Shown in pieces: positions 1 through 12,294 of a stretch of 64,000 nucleotides of DNA (position 1 is the first letter of the stretch; every line of letters starts with the position of its first letter). The notes beneath the pieces were generated by a model, which worked only from the letters and a program-made list of their open reading frames with translations, ran no database searches and had not been told where the DNA came from. The position numbers and the translations under genes were made by a program. The stretch comes from Anniella stebbinsi (lineage: Eukaryota > Chordata > Lepidosauria > Squamata > Anniellidae). The DNA is taken from the NCBI GenBank assembly GCA_029215795.1, contig JARDYH010000004.1, forward strand, positions 28,710,001 to 28,774,000. The letters are read 5' to 3'.

Positions 1-763
1 TGTCCTACTTCCTGGAAGTTAATACACAATCATTACAAATGAATTCTCCAGGCCCTTTTGATAGCTAAAAGATTGATATTACAACACTGAAAGGATAAAC
101 ACACAGCTCCTATAATGCAATGGATTCTAGACCTAACAACACTTTCAGCATTTGAACAGGTGGCATATAGATGCAAATGAATACTTAGATAGATATTTGG
201 TCTGCTTTGCTTGAAGTTTATGTGTAATTCTTTGAAAATCGTATTTTCACACACACACACACACACACACACGCACGCACATTCATATGCCCACGTTGAA
301 ATTGATATACTCAGATCTATGTAGCTGCATTTTTCTTCATTTCCTCTTTTTTTGTTTTGAGTTTTTTACAATAAGAAATTAATTATAAATAAAATAAATA
401 AATAGAAGTAACGAGTACATTGAGGAGTGACACCTCTTCATCAATTCTTGGAACAGCAAAATACAGGATAGGACTGAGCCTCACTCTTTATTGGGTGTAA
501 TATAAATTCATATATCCAGTAATTGCAACGGGTGAGTTTTGGCACACTCCTGAACCAGCCAAGGAACTACGCTAGCCCTGCAGCTAGCATAGTCAAGTCC
601 CATTCCCACGGTGGTCAATGGGAAGGAAATTAGAAGACACCAGTCCACAGTAGGAAAGGAACAAGGTACTCCCCCATATACACCAGAATTTCTGTCCACA
701 CACTCAGCATTCCATAGGATTGTCTGCTGTTGTTGCAGACCTATAAAGAATAACAATGGGCTT
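1..763. other. Intergenic, no gene seen
   Basis: Apart from the CA repeat and an AATAAA-rich patch at about 385-402 I see nothing gene-like. Confidence 0.6.
248..280. repeat. (CA)n microsatellite
   Basis: About 11 CA units followed by three CG/CA alternations. Shorter CA runs lie at 2122..2136 and 2999..3014. Confidence 0.95.
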
Positions 764-971
764 ACTCAGACAACATGCTATGCTAAGCCATGGTTAGGGT
801 GCTAACCCTTTTGCAGCAAATGGTTAGTGAACATGTTTAAACCATGGTTATGTAGGCACCACAGTTAGGAATGGTTCACATAATATGCTAAGTCACGGTT
901 CACATGGCACACTAAGCCACAAGGTTTAGCTCAAATGCCTAACCACCATGGCTTAGTGTGTCATCTGAACA
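764..971. mobile_element. Foldback MITE (CTAAGCCATGGTTAG arms)
   Basis: The left end CTCAGACAACATGCTATGCT with AAGCCATGGTTAG pairs with the right end CCACCATGGCTTAGTGTGTC ATCTGA. The middle repeats AACCATGGTTATG-like words. Confidence 0.72.
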
Positions 972-1944
972 GCATCTTTGTGTCGTACCTTTCTACAGGG
1001 AGCACACAGCTACAAAGGGTGCTGTCCGTATGGTTCTTTATCTGCAGCAGCATCTTGACCTGTAACTGCTGGTGGGAAATGATAACACCCCTCTTCTCTC
1101 TTCTTATGGTACTTTATCTTTAAATCGGATTCAGTCTGGGCAGCCCTCTAAGTAGAGGGCACCTTCAAATCAAGAATTGTCCCCTGTAATGTAAGTCACA
1201 CAGCCACCTGCCACCCTAACATGACTTGGCAAATGGGAGTCTGCATTCATCCCTCATCTTTTGACCTCTCAAGGATCCACAATTTGACTCATGTGTTTTA
1301 CCTAACATCTTGATGGAAAGCTTCCTTTTGTTCCAGGAAGGTGGATTCAAAGACATCAAGTTGGCATGCCAGCTTTTTGTTATTTGAGCTGGTTTTGCAT
1401 GGAGCATTTCAAGGGCACTGTCAGTCAGTATCTGAGCAGCCAGCCAGCAACTAAATATTTCAGAATAAAAACTAGGAAGGGAGGGAGACATGCTGGTAAC
1501 GAAGAGCCATTGAGAGTTAGAAAGAAACCAATTACTGCATTCCCAAAAATGCTGCCAACTGCATCTGTGCATTGCTGAACCAGTAAATTCCTGTGCATCC
1601 CATTGGAGCAGGAGTGGGCAATTGCAGGGGGTCTGGGTCATTTTCATCAACCCCAGGCCACACTTAGTGAGGTGCTGCACATTCTGCAGGGTGATGGGGA
1701 CCCCCTCCCAAGAAAAAGCAAGGAAATTAAGAAAAGGAAAAGATGGAGAGGTTTTCAAAGACTTTAAAAAGAGGATTCCTCTTCATCAATGGTAACTACT
1801 AGGTGATCTGCAGCAGGCCTGAGTTTTTCCAAAGTAATTTCTCCTGCTATCCAAGAATTCATTGCTCAGACTCAGATGAAAGGATTGCTGGCTGGCTCTC
1901 CTATGTGACCTTGTATTAAATATTGATCTGGATGAGACACAACA
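972..1944. other. Intergenic, no gene seen
   Basis: A 180-codon open frame on the minus strand (1216..1758) has no recognisable domain and no exon signals that I can defend. Confidence 0.5.
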
Positions 1945-2014
1945 TAGCTGGCTGGGGAATGCTGGGAGTTATAGGACATTTTTCTGTCTAAACATGCATA
2001 GGATTGTGCCCTAA
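1945..2014. mobile_element. Half copy of the CAATCCTATGCATG foldback
   Basis: Only the right arm is present: GGGGAATGCTGGGAGTTATA then AACATGCATAGGATTGTGCC. Confidence 0.7.
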
Positions 2015-2474
2015 ACCATTAGGGTTGGACAAAGCTATCACTTTCTATTTCTCCTGCGTTTGAATTTTTTAAAATCTCAAATTCTTTCTCTCTCAAATAT
2101 GAAGAACATTGCAAATTTGTGACACACACACACACAATTCTGCACTGGCCAAATTCAGTTGGTTTCAAATGCAAAAGTGAAGCCAGCATGCAGTCTTGTA
2201 TTAAAGTGCAGAAATCTGAATTACGTAATTGTCTTTCCAATTCTTTGGAAATATAATAATGTAAAATGCATGAAACACCTGTCCACTCTAAGGCACCACG
2301 CTTTGGAGCATCTCTTTATAGCCAGGGAATCCAATTTTGAGAATTAAGAAAAATTTTAAAGGGAGTAAAATTAAAGCAGACAAGATCCTTAATAAACCAC
2401 AAAGGGGGAAAAAAGAATCATCTTAACACTGTTCTACATTATAGATGTACTATAGGCCAGTAGTGAGTTTCAAC

Positions 2475-2885
2475 TAGGGATGGGCAATCTCACCCAGATC
2501 TGATTCATCAGATGCTCACCCCACTGCCACCCGCTGCCATCATTTGCCCTCATCCAGAGCCTCCATTGTGTGCAACAATAAAGGCTATGGAAATTATGTA
2601 ATTTCCCTGTTGTGTAAATGGCAGCTGTAAAGGCCCCATTGACACAAGAGTAAATGGGGCCTTTATGCCTGCCATTTATGTAAAGGGGGAAATGTGCAAT
2701 TTTCAGAGCCTCAATTGGAGGTTCCGGATGAGGGCAGGTGGCTGCCAGGTGCTCGTCAGGCTGCTCAGGCACTTGACCCACAAACATGCTGCAGATGCCT
2801 GACTGGGTCCAGGGTGGTGGTGGTGGTGAATGCAGGAGAGTCCGTTAGACTCCCGGACCCAGTTGGGCGCCGGCAACATCCCTCG
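2475..2885. mobile_element. Foldback element centred near 2645
   Basis: Nested complements spread from a perfect inner hairpin (TAAAGGCCCCATT / AATGGGGCCTTTA) through TAATTTCCC / GGGGAAAT to GAGCCTCCATTG / CAATTGGAGG, CCCTCATCC / GGATGAGGGC and a loose outer pair. Ends are approximate. Confidence 0.65.
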
Positions 2886-3168
2886 TTGCAGCTGACTTAC
2901 AGCCATTAGATTGAAAACATCTGGGACTCAGGCTAGAGGGGAACATCCAAGTGTTGCTTCCAGGCTTTAGTTTCCCCTACAAATTTACGAACATACAGAC
3001 ACACACACACACACCTTTTTGTTCTTCAGTTTTTTAAAAAATTGCATACCGGGTCTTTAGAGTTGCCCAAAACTGCCACCATCTGCCTTAATACAAGCCT
3101 GCTTCTCCCCTCTGAACTCAGTAGCCTGGCAGTTACTAGGAGACCTTAAGACTCACTCCCTTACCAGA

Positions 3169-3480
3169 TAGGGTGACCATATGAAAAGAAGGACAGGGCT
3201 CCTGTATCTTTAATAGTTGTACAGAAAAGGGAATTTCAGCAGGTGTCTTTTCTATGCATGCAGCACCTGGTGACATTCCCTTTTCAGCACTACAGTTAAG
3301 CTGCAGAAGCCCTGCCCTCTGTTGTAAGAGAACAGGACTCCTGCAGCTTTAACTGTTGTGATGAAGAGAGAAATTTCTCCAGGTGCTGCATGCATCTAAA
3401 TGACAACTGCTGAAATTCCCTTTGCTCTACAACTATTAAAGACACAGGAGCCCTGTCCTCCTTTTCATATGGTCAGCCTA
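3169..3480. mobile_element. hAT-type inverted-dimer MITE (TAGGGTGACCATATG family), copy 1
   Basis: A 312-bp element whose left half is nearly the complement of its right half; ends TAGGGTGACCATATG / CATATGGTCAGCCTA. It is flanked by a perfect 8-bp duplication, TTACCAGA, at 3161-3168 and 3481-3488. An 8-bp duplication is the hAT signature. No coding capacity. Confidence 0.92.
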
Positions 3481-3488
3481 TTACCAGA

Positions 3489-4860
3489 CTCATAGGGAGT
3501 GTGGCATGAAGGCACCAGTCTTTCAAACTGGAGGGGAGACTGCCACCTTTCCTTCCACAATCTGCTCGTTATGTTCATCAAGTCCTGAGTCCAAAATTAC
3601 CTAATAGTACCACAAGCATTCACAGCATATGCCTGACTCTGCAGAGACCTGGGCAGGTCTGCTACCGGGCAATTGCATGTGTGCCCAGGGCCATTGCAGG
3701 CAGCAAGGCCCCAACAAGAGAAAGAGCAGGACCATTGGTTGCTCACAGATCAAATGGAGCGCCAGAGGCCTTCCTCATCTTTTGCATCCTCCAAACTGGT
3801 CCCGCCTGGCCCCTTCCCTTGGGGAAAATAGAGGTGGGTTTGGTTGCAAAGAAGGTCTGAATGAGCAGCAATGTCTGAATTTGGGGCAAGGTCATGTATG
3901 AAGGCATGGCTTGCCCTGGCTTGCTGGAGAGTACCTGCTTTTTGCCTGAACCATGTGGCCGGATTCTGATGAGCGCCTGCTCCTCTTGGCATTAAGGGTT
4001 TGCACTAAGCTAGAGGATAGTGAATCGTTTTGGGAGGAAGGTAGGGGCTTCTTTCTCTTTTGTGTTCAAAAGCCACAATGCCTTGTAGGGACCTAAAGAT
4101 TCACAAATTTAATGAGGCATAATAAGCTTTCATGGACACAGCCCACTGTACAGAAGAAAGTTATTTTGAAAGATGTTGCTTTTCATGTAAAGCTGCCTCA
4201 GACATAGCTGACTTGGGACATCATGAAAAACCAGCAAAGTATTCATGATTTAATTTATTGGTTTTTATTGTATTTTCACTGCCAGGGAAGGGGAGAGAGG
4301 TGCTTCTCTGCCTCAGGAGCTGAAACAAAGAGTGCAGCTTTGCACTGCTCTAACTGCATAGTTCTGTCCTGAGAGCAAGCAAGACGTTAATAAGCTTGCC
4401 TTCAATAACATTTAACTTATACTAATTATTTCTAATTATGCACATATATTTTCATATGTAAATTAGCAAATGCAAATTTGTGCATTTTTTGTCCTTACGG
4501 ACTTAGCTCTGGATTTTTTCAGCATCTAGCACCACCCCGGCTTTTTGCCTTAATCATTGCATATATTGCTCTGTGTGTGTTGGGTTTGCTTGCCCTCCTA
4601 CTAATTTTGGGTCCATCTTACAGATCCTGTCCGTTCTGTGGCTAGTTCAGCCTTGCAATATACACAACTGGAGATGGTCAGACTTTTTTATGGATTCTCC
4701 TTAAAGCAGCCTTCCCAATGGCCATGGTGGCTGGAGGAGATGGATGCAAGATTCCATAATATTTTGGAATCTTCATTCAACACGGGTGATGGTACAGCAT
4801 CCTACACCTAAGGGAAAGAGGCTAACTTTTGGGAGTCTACACAGCACACACAGCTCTAAA
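3489..4860. other. Intergenic, no gene seen
   Basis: Contains only a short dispersed-repeat fragment at 4088..4160. Short open frames at 3629..3992 overlap on both strands and show no domain. Confidence 0.55.
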
Positions 4861-5025
4861 AACATAAGAAGAGCCATGCTGGATCAGATTGAGGTCCATC
4901 AAGCCCAGCATTCAGTTCACACATTCACTAGCTGTTGGTGGGGGACCCACAAGCAGGACATACATGCAACAGCGCCCTCCCGCCTATGGTTCCACGTGAG
5001 AACAAGGCCAGAAGCCTTGATATAC
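4861..5025 (-). mobile_element. CR1-superfamily LINE 3' end, fragment
   Basis: AACATAAGAAGAGCCATGCT to the CAACAGCGCCCTCCCGCC block matches the family terminus. The copy is 5'-truncated and diverged. Confidence 0.8.
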
Positions 5026-5217
5026 CTGCTCTGTATGTAGGCCTCTGTATGTAGTTTGGTTCTTGCAAGTGAACTGCATGATGGGATTATAATATTGTAT
5101 GTGCCTGAATGTGCTGTAATGCTAAAACTGTTATATCAGCAAGAAAATGCTTAATTGGAATTTCTAACAGTCAAGAGCTCTTGATATAGTAGAGTACAAA
5201 TAAGCTAGCTTGATAAG

Positions 5218-5473
5218 TAGGGGTGTGCACCGGATTTGGTCCGATCCACAATCTGGACCCAATCTGGCCGAAATCGAGTAAAATTATCCGATTACGATCC
5301 CCGCATCTGGATCGTCCGATCCGATCGGACCCGATCCAGATCGGAAGAGATCAGAGGATCGGACCTCCTCCCCCCACTCACGCTCCTTACCTGCCGGGGC
5401 CGTCCACTGGTACCTTCTACTAAGAAACAGGCTTCGCGGCCTGCCTCTCAGTAGCGCGCCGAGTGATGACGTT
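5218..5473. mobile_element. Truncated copy of the TAGGGNTGTGCAC hAT-type element
   Basis: The left end AGGGGTGTGCACCGGATTTG and many GATCCGAT/GGATCGG words match the family. A complement-strand donor-like CAG|GTAAGG is at about 5388-5396. No right terminus is seen, so the 3' limit is approximate. Confidence 0.68.
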
Positions 5474-5574
5474 TTCTCAGCAGCAATATATTGTTACTTT
5501 TCCTGGCTATCTCCATCTCTGATGTCCTTTCATTGGCATAGAAACTAATTTGCAGCTGAAGAAAATTTTTATTG

Positions 5575-5750
5575 GATAGCTGCTATTTATTTCTTAATTT
5601 TATTGGCAGTTTTAATTGGATGTGTATTAAATCTGAGGAGTTTCAGCGTTTTCATTATAACTTTGTTTTTTTTAAATCTGTTTTTAGCTGGCTTGAGCAC
5701 TCATATTAGTAGAACGGCAGGATATAAATTTAATCAAAACAATAAACGAA
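5575..5750 (+). mobile_element. Probable L2-like LINE 3' tail
   Basis: A T-rich stretch followed by GAACGGCAGGATATAAATTT and AATCAAAACAATAAACG. It is diverged. Confidence 0.5.
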
Positions 5751-5895
5751 CTCTAACCCAGCTCAAAATACAGGCAGGGCATGTAGGTAGATAAGACTTG
5801 CCTGCGGAACACAGGTTGTTGCATTGTGCTCGTCTATGCTTTCTTTCTAGTTCTTCTCTCACCACCTGGATTCTGCTTTTTTATTTACCTTTAGG

Positions 5896-6212
5896 TAGGC
5901 CGACCATATGAAAAGGAGGACAGGGCTGATGTAACTTTAACAGTTGTAGAGAAAAGGGAATTTCAGCCAGTGTTATTTGTATGCAGTTAGTTCCTGGTGA
6001 AATTCCCTCTTCACAACAGTTAAAGTTGCAGGCACTATACTAGAGTGATCATATACAAAAGAAGGCAGGGCCCCTGCAACTTTAACTGTCCTGATGAAAA
6101 GAGAATTTCACCAGGAACTAACTGCATACAAATGACACTGGTTGAAATTCCCTTTTCTCTACAACTGTTAAAGTTACATCAGCCCTGTCCTCCTTTTCAT
6201 ATGGTCAACCTA
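5896..6212. mobile_element. hAT-type inverted-dimer MITE, copy 2
   Basis: Ends TAGGCCGACCATATG / CATATGGTCAACCTA. CCTTTAGG directly precedes it (5888-5895) and recurs at 6217-6224, four bases beyond the right end. A central TACTAGAGTGATCATATAC marks where the two halves meet. Confidence 0.88.
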
Positions 6213-6241
6213 AAAGCCTTTAGGAGCATCTTGACTTACCT

Positions 6242-6470
6242 GAACATAAGATTATAAGAAGAGCCATGCTGGATCAGAGCCAGGGTCCATCTAGATCAGC
6301 ACACTGTTCACACAGTGGCCAACCAGCTGTCGACCAGGGATCCACAAGCAAGAAATGAGTGCAACAGCACCCTCCCACCCATGTTCCCCAGCAACTGGTA
6401 TATATAGGCTTACTGCCTCTGATACCTCGATTGATTGTCCCCGCCCTCGTAGTATTCCTGACCTATATAT
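6242..6470 (-). mobile_element. CR1-superfamily LINE 3' end, fragment
   Basis: AACATAAGATTATAAGAAGA starts the terminal block (a small duplication is visible), which continues through CAACAGCACCCTCCCACCCA to the TGCCTCTGATACC block. Confidence 0.8.
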
Positions 6471-8079
6471 CTTTGGCTATGCCTCTGCACCAATCCTGCT
6501 GGGCAAGCCCTGTAGTGCTCTGATCTTGGTTAGATCACAGTGAGACATGTGTGGGAATTTCCCTTTGACGGCGCTACTCATTCCCCAGTCTGTGACCTAA
6601 CACCGCATTGTAATTTAAACCCCAAAGTTATTAGCCTCTGTGTGTGTGTGTTACTAACTTCCTGACAGCAAAGGGATAGATGGAAACTTACAGTTCTGTG
6701 CTTAGTGTGGAGAAGTTTCTCTCAAGCAGCTTGCTCTGGTTATATGCTGGGTTCAAAGGAGGGATGGAGCACTCCTGCAGCAATTTCTAGCTCTCTCATC
6801 TCTGTGAAATTTCCAGTCACTTCTAGCTACCAAGCAAGAGTTCAAATACAACACTGACTTAACATATGTCTCTCATAACAAGAGAGGACAGGTGTGATGA
6901 TTTTTGAACCCAATTCAGTTCAATTCCTCCTGTGAGTGAAGGCTACAGGAAAAAACACAGCTGCAACAGAATGCCCTTCCCCAGCTGTCTTGCCCCCTCT
7001 CTTTTATTTAAGAGAGCCTGATTGACAAAAGCTGTGAGTTCCAGTGAAATTCATTATTATAGATAATCATCTAGCTGCAACATTTAATGAGCACCAAAAA
7101 TACAAAGATTTTACCTGCATGAATACCTTTGAAAACCAGAGGCGTTTGCTGTTCCTTTGATCGTTCCTTGATAGGACTGTACTGGTACGTAGTTTGCAGA
7201 GTTCCTGGGGGTGGGAGGGTGAAGAATAGGCTGCTGTACTGCTTATTGACTCTCCCCTGTCAAGTTAGACTCTCTTGGACCTAGATTTTAATTCCCGCAA
7301 TACCTGCAAGGCATCCATTTTTAATAAGGAGAAAAAAACCAGTGCCAGAAGGGATATATTTCTTATTTGTGTTTATCAGTATTGAAACTTTCATGACAGA
7401 TGCTGAAATTACATTCCATTTAATATCCAAAGAAGGAACATTCTGCAACTTTGAGAGAGCATCTTGCTTAGAGGTGATCAGCAGAGAGAGCCATTCTTCT
7501 ACCTAATATGAATTTTATTGAAGGTGGAGAGCCTTCATTCGCTTACAAAAATCATATTGGTATAAACTTGCCAATTTCCCAACTGCCTTATGCACCTGTG
7601 CTTTGAAGAATGTCTTGATCTGCAACAATTTCACACAGTTTTGAAGCAAATATGACAGTGGAGTAAGGGTATACACTGCTGGCAAATTGTGAATAAAATA
7701 CAACTTGTCTCCAGCCTTTGTGAAAACAACCGCAAGGCACCTATTTGACTTTGCTGTAAATTCTCCAGGGAAATTTAAGACAACATGGATTACGGAAGCT
7801 GGCAGGGAGATCTGGCAGGAGGGCAGGTACAGGAGGTAATAGGGTGGCCAAGTTTTCAGCCAGCCTCTGTATGTGTGCCTTTAAGATGCAAAGATCTGAT
7901 GAAGCTTTAGGTGGCAGGGAGACAAAAACAAAACAAACACAAAAATGTCACTTTCCAATTGCTGAAGATCAAGCTGTTTTTTTAAAAAAGGCAGGCCTAC
8001 CAAAGCCTGGCTAAAAAGCAGACAAAGGTGATTGTGTTGGACTCAAAGGACAGAGGGTTCTTTGAGTCAATGGCAGGAT
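6471..8079. other. Intergenic, no gene seen
   Basis: AT-rich, apparently single-copy. It contains only a short TG run near 6640. Confidence 0.55.
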
Positions 8080-8211
8080 CTACACTACTGCTTTATAATG
8101 GCTTATAATGGTATTGAAAACTTTTGGGGCCCATGACACATTCCATTTACCTTTTTCAAACCACTTTCAAAGTGTTATATCCTGCTTGGTGTAGATCTAG
8201 CCCAAAAGTAA
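8080..8211. mobile_element. Palindromic MITE (CACCAAGCAGGATATA family), partial
   Basis: The right arm is complete (GTTATATCCTGCTTGGTGTA, GATCTAG) and the centre reads TTTTGGGGCCCATGACACAT. The left arm is reduced to GATCTACACTACTGCTTTAT. Confidence 0.75.
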
Positions 8212-8573
8212 GAATTGTCTTTTACATTTGGGTCTCGATCACTGCTCTGCATTCCTGCTAAACATGTCATGTTCTCTCATCTTCACTCCTATGCTAAGTT
8301 AGATAATATGCATAACCAACTGTTAATATGTTCTTCCTTCTTCCTCTACCTGGAGTAGATTTAGTTTAGTTTAGTTTTGACTGAAATGTGTTGCTATGCC
8401 TTTAAGATATGCAGGTGATAATGTTATTCTCCATCTCCATGCCTTGAAAGGCTTCATCTGATTATTTCTGCAGGTTAGATTGCTGTTTAAAGGACTAGGA
8501 GCAGGCCTAGCTTTTCCCTCCTTGGTCACTTCACAGTCCTACACTGCACTATTGTTCCCTTAATATATCTGAA

Positions 8574-8894
8574 TAGGGTGACCATATGAAAAGAAGGACA
8601 GGGCTCCTGTATCTTTTAACAGTTGTAGAGAAAAGGGGATTTCAGCAGGTGTCATTTGTATGCATGCAGCACCTGGTGAAATTCCCTCTTCAACACAACA
8701 GTTAAATCTGCAGGAGCCCTGCCCTCTTTTGCATCTGGTCACTCAGGCAGGGCTCCTGCAGCTTTAACTGTTGTGATGAAGAGGGAATTTCACCAGGTGG
8801 TGCATGTATACAAATGACACCTTCTGAAATTTGCTTTTCAATGCAATTGTTAAAGCTACAGGAGCCCTGTCTTCCTTTCCATATGGTCACCCTA
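8574..8894. mobile_element. hAT-type inverted-dimer MITE, copy 3
   Basis: A 321-bp element with ends TAGGGTGACCATATG / CATATGGTCACCCTA. The flanks are TATCTGAA (8566-8573) and TATCTGAG (8895-8902), an 8-bp duplication with one mismatch. Confidence 0.91.
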
Positions 8895-8916
8895 TATCTG
8901 AGTACTGAGAATATTT

Positions 8917-9092
8917 GCTAGGGGCTATAGCACATGCAGGGACTCCCCCAAGTTCAATCCTAGGAACTTCAAGTTGAATAAAAGTTTGGGGGGTGATGGG
9001 AAAAAGCTCCACCTGAAACCCTGGAGAGGGGCTGCCTGTCAAGAGTAGACAATACTGAGCTAGATGAATGTTCTATCCCAGTGTATGTTACT
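8917..9092 (+). mobile_element. tRNA-derived SINE, strongly diverged
   Basis: B-box-like AAGTTCAATCCTAGGAACT, body TGAAACCCTGGAGAGGGGCT and GACAATACTGAGCTAGATGA are recognisable. The A box is nearly lost. It lies 15 bp right of the foldback at 8574..8894. Confidence 0.75.
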
Positions 9093-9780
9093 CTCCAGTG
9101 TTGAGTCATACATAGATAAAAAGAGTATTAAAAAATTGGCTCCTTAAATGAGAGTGTTTAAGAGAGGGAGACTGATTAAGAACATGGATTGAAGTTATTT
9201 CTATTATTAGTAAAAAAAAATAAATGTGTATATTTTCTAGACTTAGTAAAAAAATTGGCATGAATGGGTTACATAACTGGCTAAAATTATAGCATAGTCA
9301 GCTGTTTTAGCATTTTGATGTTGTCTTTAAATTTAGCTCTTCTATTTTTAAGTCAGGATGGTTCCCACAAGCTGGAACTAAATGAAATTGGTTAAGTAAC
9401 TTCTTGAACAGAATTGCAGTGTGAACTGCAAACTATTAGATAATTTTTCTATGCCATACCAGCAATTCAAAGCAGGAAAATCTTTTAACATTGCAAATAC
9501 CAAGACATATGTCCTCTTTTAAATGTACAGAGAGAAAGAGAGATTCTCTTCAAAACAGCTTGGGGGAATGTTGAGTTCAACCACTTAAAGGGAAGCAGAA
9601 TTCAAACAGGTGTATTTATTTCATGCCTAGAAAAAAAATGAATGTTTTTTTTAAAAAAAATCTTGACTCTAAACTTTTCAGACTTGTAAACACCCACACG
9701 TTCTTTCAGATGCTTTATGCAACAACATTTGTTTTTACATGGCACATTATGGTGAATCCATTATTCTACTCTTTACAGTC

Positions 9781-9882
9781 ACTAAGGCTGCAATCCTAGA
9801 TACACTTATCTGGGATTATGTTCCATCAAACTCAGAGGGGCTTATGTATGAGTTGACATGTATAGGTTTGTGCTGTCAGTTT
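9781..9882. repeat. GGCTGCAATCCTA dispersed repeat
   Basis: GGCTGCAATCCTAGATACAC, then TTCCATCAAACTCAGAGGGG and GACATGTATAGGTTTGTGC. Same family as 32770 and the fragments at about 21862..21935, 47118..47205 and 50930..51020. Confidence 0.6.
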
Positions 9883-10110
9883 CTGATCCTCTAATCAACT
9901 GTGTCCTGCAATTGTGGGTGGCTGGGTGCATAAATGAGTACATGGTACCAAGTGTAGACCAGTTGTATTTTCAAGACAAACTGAAATGATTTGATTGAAA
10001 GGGCATGAGCTTTTGTAGGTGGTTACCTCCTTCATCAGATGCTGGAGTGGAACTGTGGGCTGCAAGTCAGAGAAACCAATTACTGAATGTGTGCACTCTG
10101 TATCTTTCAA

Positions 10111-10133
10111 GAGAGAGAGAGAGAGAGAGAGAC
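10111..10133. repeat. (GA)n microsatellite
   Basis: About 11 GA units. Confidence 0.95.
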
Positions 10134-10404
10134 TTTCAACTCTATACACTCACTGGAACACTCAGGGTACACAGTCAGAAGTACTTCTTTATCTTTTAGA
10201 ATGCTTAAATCTCTTTCACTGAAATCAATGGGGTTTCGGAAAGTGTAATTTTGCTACCTCTGGTAATGGGGGGTACTACAAGTGACCTGAGAAAGTGTGT
10301 CCCTGGATATTTTCAGTGTTGTATAGAGGGCCCTGGGGCTCAACTGTCTGACCACACGTAGGAGGGCTCCACCCATAAAGAAGGTCTAAAACAATTTTAA
10401 GTTA

Positions 10405-10539
10405 GAGCTCAACGCTATGCAATTTTAGACAGAAAAAGGTCCTACAATTCCCGTAATGCCCCAGCCAGCCATGCTGACTGGGGCATGCTGGGCATTGTAG
10501 GGCTTTTTCAGTCTAAACATGTATAGGATTGTGCCCTAA
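10405..10539. mobile_element. Foldback MITE (CAATCCTATGCATG family)
   Basis: The arms carry TCCTACAATTCCCGTAATGC / GCATGCTGGGCATTGTAGG and AACATGTATAGGATTGTGCC at the right. The left terminus is diverged (CTCAACGCTATGCAATTTTA). Confidence 0.8.
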
Positions 10540-10629
10540 ATGTCTTAATTAATGGAAAATTTAAGCTGCTTTGGCCAGGCCTCCTGCAGCCCTAGTCTGG
10601 CTTGGGTGACCTGTCCAACAAGTCTAAAG

Positions 10630-11001
10630 CAGGGGTGGTGAACCGCTTTCAGCCCGAGACCCACATTTAATTTAGGAAAAGCTCGTGGGCCTGCATTCCA
10701 GTAGTTTGCTGTAGGCAAAGAGGTGGGCTAAAAGCAAAAGGGGCAAGTCCAAAGGCAAAAGGGGTGGGACAACAATAGCAGCATATTGTAGCTTAAAGCT
10801 CTTACCGCCAGTAATCAAGCCTTAGAAGTAGTGTTTCAACTATTTAAAATGGGGGGGGGACTGCACAAAAGCTGGGAAACCATCAAATGATCAGTGGTTG
10901 GGGGGAACGGGAATGGAAACTACTGGGGAACTTTGGAAGGCTGGATTTGGATCCCAGGAGGCTGGATTTGGTCCCTGGGCTTGAGGTTCCCCCACCACTG
11001 C
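10630..11001. mobile_element. DNA-transposon-like element, second copy of the family at 31.6 kb
   Basis: The ends are inverted: CAGGGGTGGTGAACC at left and GGTTCCCCCACCACTG at right. The body has CCTGCATTCCAGTAGTTTGC, a (G)8-9 run and CTGCACAAAAGCTGGG. The CAGGGG-type termini suggest hAT; I find no clear target duplication. Confidence 0.72.
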
Positions 11002-11089
11002 TCAAATGGTTCTTAGCAAGGGTCAAGAGAAAAGCCAGAGAACCTTTTCCACAGGAAAACACACAAGGCAGTCAGGCAATATTTATCTT

Positions 11090-11440
11090 CAGGCCAACCA
11101 AAACGCCACAAAACAATAAGTAAGTTTTTGAGTTCTCCAGAATTCTTCATCAGGTTGGATGTTACGCAAAATGGGAGGAGGGGTAGATACATCTGGCTTG
11201 AGATGCATTCAGTCACAGTCTGGGTGTTGGAATGGGGTGTTGGAAGAGACTGCAGACTCAACTGGATTAAACGTTTCCAAGTGCCATGAAGTTTTCAGAT
11301 TTCATTGCACAGTGAACTTCAAGTCAGATTTTTCTTACTCCCTTTTCCCCATTTTGCTTATCATCCGGCCTGATGAAGAGTTCTCGAGAACTCAAAAGCT
11401 TGCTCATTATTTTGTGGTGTTTTGGCTGGTCCTGCCCAAC
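11090..11440. repeat. Inverted pair of GATGAAGAGTTCTCGAGAACT repeats
   Basis: The + strand 11366..11433 (CTGATGAAGAGTTCTCGAGA, TTTTGTGGTGTTTTGGCTGG) is the complement of 11091..11153 (CCAACCAAAACGCCACAAAA, GAGTTCTCCAGAATTCTTCA). About 210 bp of spacer separates them. The sequence is a widespread reptile repeat end. Confidence 0.7.
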
Positions 11441-11445
11441 TCAAT

Positions 11446-12294
11446 GTTGAAATGTTTTTACAGTTCAACATGGTTTCCTATGATTTTTAGAGTATAAGTG
11501 CAAAACCAACAATTAAATCAGATTCCATGGTGGGTCACTTAGATCTTTAATAAAATATACCATATGCATCCCATGCATAAATATAAAAGTATTATTGTAC
11601 ATGCTTTTTGATGATCTACTTGCATAACAATTTCCCTTAACACATTTAACTTGTATATGATATCCAGGACATTTTGCTACCAGGATATATTGAGGAGGAA
11701 AAGTGTACTCCTGTATTCAAGTATCTGCAGCATCTCTCTTCGGCAATTCTTTCTCATGGAGATGAGCGAAGTCTGGACCATAAATAGCCCATCTGCCTCT
11801 TAAGAATGGAAGACGATGACTCTGATGTGAATGGCTAATATTTTCATGTCCATCATTGTGGTTTTCTGGAGCCAGCATGGGGTGCAGTCCTATGTATTTT
11901 GCACTTTATTCTCTGAACTTGAAAGGCCTGGAATGTAACAGCCAACTTTCAGACCTGTTTCTTCAAAACCAATCAGCAGAAAAGATGGCTTGTTTAAGTG
12001 CCCAACCTCCTATGTAGTTTGTACAGTTGGTGTCTTAGAGCACACAGAGAGAGTAATTTGCACATACATTTAGCAAAACACGGATTCAGTAACGTTACAT
12101 ACCATATTATGCACACTTAAAAAAGTCTGGACTTAAGTTACTGACTCAGCAGTATGCTCTGAAATCTTTCATGGCTGTTATTGACCATTAGGATCTTCAG
12201 TGCCAAATTATACGTGATGCCACAGATATCTCTTTGCATTTAATGTGCACATTTTCAAAAAATAAAAATAAAAAGCGAATAGCAATCACTGTGG
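11446..12294. other. Intergenic, no gene seen
   Basis: Single-copy looking and AT-rich. No repeat that I recognise. Confidence 0.55.

Larger units (their letters stand above)
9093..10404. other. Intergenic, no gene seen
   Basis: AT-rich with A/T runs at 9640-9660. It includes the dispersed repeat at 9781 and the GA repeat at 10111. A GAGCTTTTGTAGGTGGTTAC fragment at about 10008 resembles the end of a LINE/SINE-type repeat. Confidence 0.5.

Noticed and set aside
1216..1758. 180-codon minus-strand open frame as a gene
   Set aside because: No recognised domain, no exon signals, and the translation is of mixed composition. Kept only as unassigned DNA.
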